A stretch of 64,000 bases of DNA from Agarivorans albus. GTDB lineage: Bacteria > Pseudomonadota > Gammaproteobacteria > Enterobacterales > Celerinatantimonadaceae. Positions 62,977-64,000 of this stretch are shown piece after piece. The stretch lies in the NCBI RefSeq assembly GCF_019670105.1, contig NZ_AP023032.1:3466972-3530971 (forward strand), given 5' to 3'. The notes under the pieces were generated by a model. The model did not search any database, was not told where the DNA came from, and saw only the letters and a list, made by a program, of their open reading frames with translations. A program made the translations under genes and the position numbers. Within the stretch, counting starts at the first letter, position 1. Each line of letters starts with the position of its first letter.

Positions 62977-63117
62977 TAGGGGCTGTTGACCTTTCGAGCT
63001 GATTTTTGCGGCTTATATACAAGGCAAAAGCTTTAATGTGTAGCGAGCCTACATGACAAGCTGAAAACGCATTAGAAATAAGCCACAAGCGCTGCCCGAA
63101 GACTTAGGCTTAGGCTA
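62977..63117. mobile_element. Truncated copy of the TAGGG miniature family
   Basis: TAGGGGCTGTTGACCTTTCG followed by AGCTGATTTTTGC, AAGGCAAAAGCTTTAATGTG and later GCTGCCCGAAG match the right half of the element at 28594-28862, read in reverse. The second terminal repeat is missing, so this is a decayed or partial copy. It lies about 47 bases upstream of the lipase start and could carry part of its promoter. Confidence 0.75.
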
Positions 63118-63215
63118 AAACAGTAACACTCGCCTAGTTTTGAGTTACAAACGTAAGTTAAGCGGTGGCTATCAGTATATAAAACCTAGCTAACAATAAA
63201 ATTGGAGAACAAGTA

Positions 63216-63932
63216 ATGGCAATGATTGCTGGCAAAACTCGCCTTATAGCAACAATGGCTTTGAGCTCATTATTGTTAGCATGTGTACCTACCATTCAAA
63301 CCGTTTACCTCACACCACAAGTGCAAGGGAAGGTAGTGTTATTTACCCCAGGTGAGAGCGCTAACTTTAGCCCTTTAAGTGGTATTGCTGCTTACTACCC
63401 TTCTTCACCGGAAGCGGCGACACTATCCAATCAGCAAGGTGAATTTCTACTGGAGGCCAGCAGTACAGTGGAAGCCAGTTTATTGATGCCAGGACACTCA
63501 TTAAATTACTACCCAGTAACAGTGGAAACCGAAACATTTAGTTATACAGTGTTAGCGCAAGCCTCAACTAAGATGCTAGATCTAGAAACGGTTAAGCTAA
63601 GCAGTGTAGTTGTTAGCGATGAACTCGACGGTAAACAGCTGTTAGCTGATTCTGGCCCAAACGCACTTAAGTACTGTAATCTGAATTCTGTTAAACAGCT
63701 GCGCAGAGAGCAAGCTGTTCATCAACTGCTCAAGCAATACTATCCAGCGCCAGAGCAACTTGAACAGCCAGTGCTTGGCTATATCAAAGACCAACAGCAA
63801 CAAACCTTAATGTGGTTAGAATATGTAAAGCGCTCATGCAATTGGGAGGATGAAGACGGCTACCCTCGCTACCGTGATATGAAAGACGCCCGTAAGTACT
63901 TTGCTAAATTAGAAACAAGCTTGCTCAACTAA
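63216..63932 (+). CDS. Lipoprotein with a carboxypeptidase-like N-terminal domain
   Basis: A lipoprotein signal (MALSSLLLAC, Cys at about residue 23) follows GGAGAAC before the ATG. Residues about 35-110 (GKVVLFTPGESANFSPLSGI, LSNQQGEFLLEA) resemble a carboxypeptidase-regulatory/transthyretin-like beta-sandwich. The C-terminal half is helical, with Cys residues near 153 and 213. I recognise no function; it is probably periplasmic or outer-membrane. Confidence 0.6.
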   Translation: MAMIAGKTRLIATMALSSLLLACVPTIQTVYLTPQVQGKVVLFTPGESANFSPLSGIAAYYPSSPEAATLSNQQGEFLLEASSTVEASLLMPGHSLNYYPVTVETETFSYTVLAQASTKMLDLETVKLSSVVVSDELDGKQLLADSGPNALKYCNLNSVKQLRREQAVHQLLKQYYPAPEQLEQPVLGYIKDQQQQTLMWLEYVKRSCNWEDEDGYPRYRDMKDARKYFAKLETSLLN

Positions 63933-63949
63933 AGCGCCAAGTAAAAACA

Positions 63950-63980
63950 AAAAACGCTGCTTATAGTAAGCAGCGTTTTT
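63950..63980 (+). terminator. Terminator of the last lipoprotein gene
   Basis: AAAAACGCTGCTTA / TAAGCAGCGTTTTT with loop TAG ends in a T-run and an extended T-rich tail. Confidence 0.88.
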
Positions 63981-64000
63981 ATTTAGTTCGGGGGAAAATT

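Noticed and set aside
62930..63088. N-terminal extension of the lipase
   Set aside because: It is encoded by the miniature-element copy and has no ribosome site or homologous sequence; the start at 62929 fits better.
1..64000. CRISPR arrays, prophage, integrases, toxin-antitoxin or defence islands
   Set aside because: No spaced direct-repeat arrays, phage structural genes, transposases or recognisable defence genes were seen.

Overview
The window looks like chromosomal sequence from a marine gammaproteobacterium of the Alteromonadales/Vibrionales type. An Agarivorans-like organism is my best guess, from gene content only: DUF2956 and ComFB-like proteins, RsmC, RlmI, RlmJ, thiBPQ, a PEP-CTERM-like tail and a GH94 sugar-acid locus. 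Base composition looks mid-40s % GC by eye. Genes are dense and on both strands, intergenic spaces are short, and many convergent pairs are separated by clear intrinsic terminators. There is one tRNA (Phe), no rRNA, no CRISPR, no prophage and no transposase gene. The mobile DNA consists of small non-autonomous elements.

Layout. 0-9.5 kb: UgpQ-like phosphodiesterase, TetR-like regulator, GNAT and DUF2956 pair, uracil permease, DUF1501/DUF1800 pair, a kinase-like protein with a PEP-CTERM-like protein, and a LysE exporter divergent from its likely MocR regulator. 11-18.7 kb: RlmJ, a strongly promoted DUF2798/DUF3861/QorB group, and a thiamine locus (kinase-like gene divergent from thiBPQ). 18.8-28 kb: hypothetical proteins, a degenerate GGDEF protein, dapA with a candidate Lys-codon attenuator, rsmC, glgCA, ComFB. 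28-43 kb: EamA exporter, two AraC regulators, GFA, WbuC, DUF481, malate synthase G, BASS transporter, phhB, YHS protein, UDG-like protein, Tas, and a CBM41/PUD-like coiled-coil membrane protein. 43.7-50 kb: a two-subunit bacterioferritin operon under a Fur box, mtgA, ydcO/sutR, tRNA-Phe, zur and mepM. 51-58 kb: a LacI-GH94-GntK-Edd operon. 58-64 kb: rlmI, hydrolases, a CBS protein and lipoproteins.

Genes working together. The LacI-GH94-gntK-edd operon makes a coherent pathway: phosphorolysis of a glucosyl-gluconate (probably cellobionate) to glucose 1-phosphate and gluconate, then 6-phosphogluconate, then KDPG. The bacterioferritin pair divides labour: one subunit keeps the ferroxidase residues, the other keeps the haem methionine. 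thiBPQ imports thiamine, which the adjacent kinase may phosphorylate.

The most unusual non-coding signals are (i) the dapA leader, with a 26-codon peptide containing four Lys codons ahead of mutually exclusive hairpins; (ii) two copies of a ~160-bp miniature element whose 3-bp target duplications (TTA and TAA) coincide with stop codons; (iii) a second miniature family in three size forms, one of which encodes the C-terminus of the EamA exporter; and (iv) a near-consensus promoter with one inverted repeat on the -35 and another on the -10.
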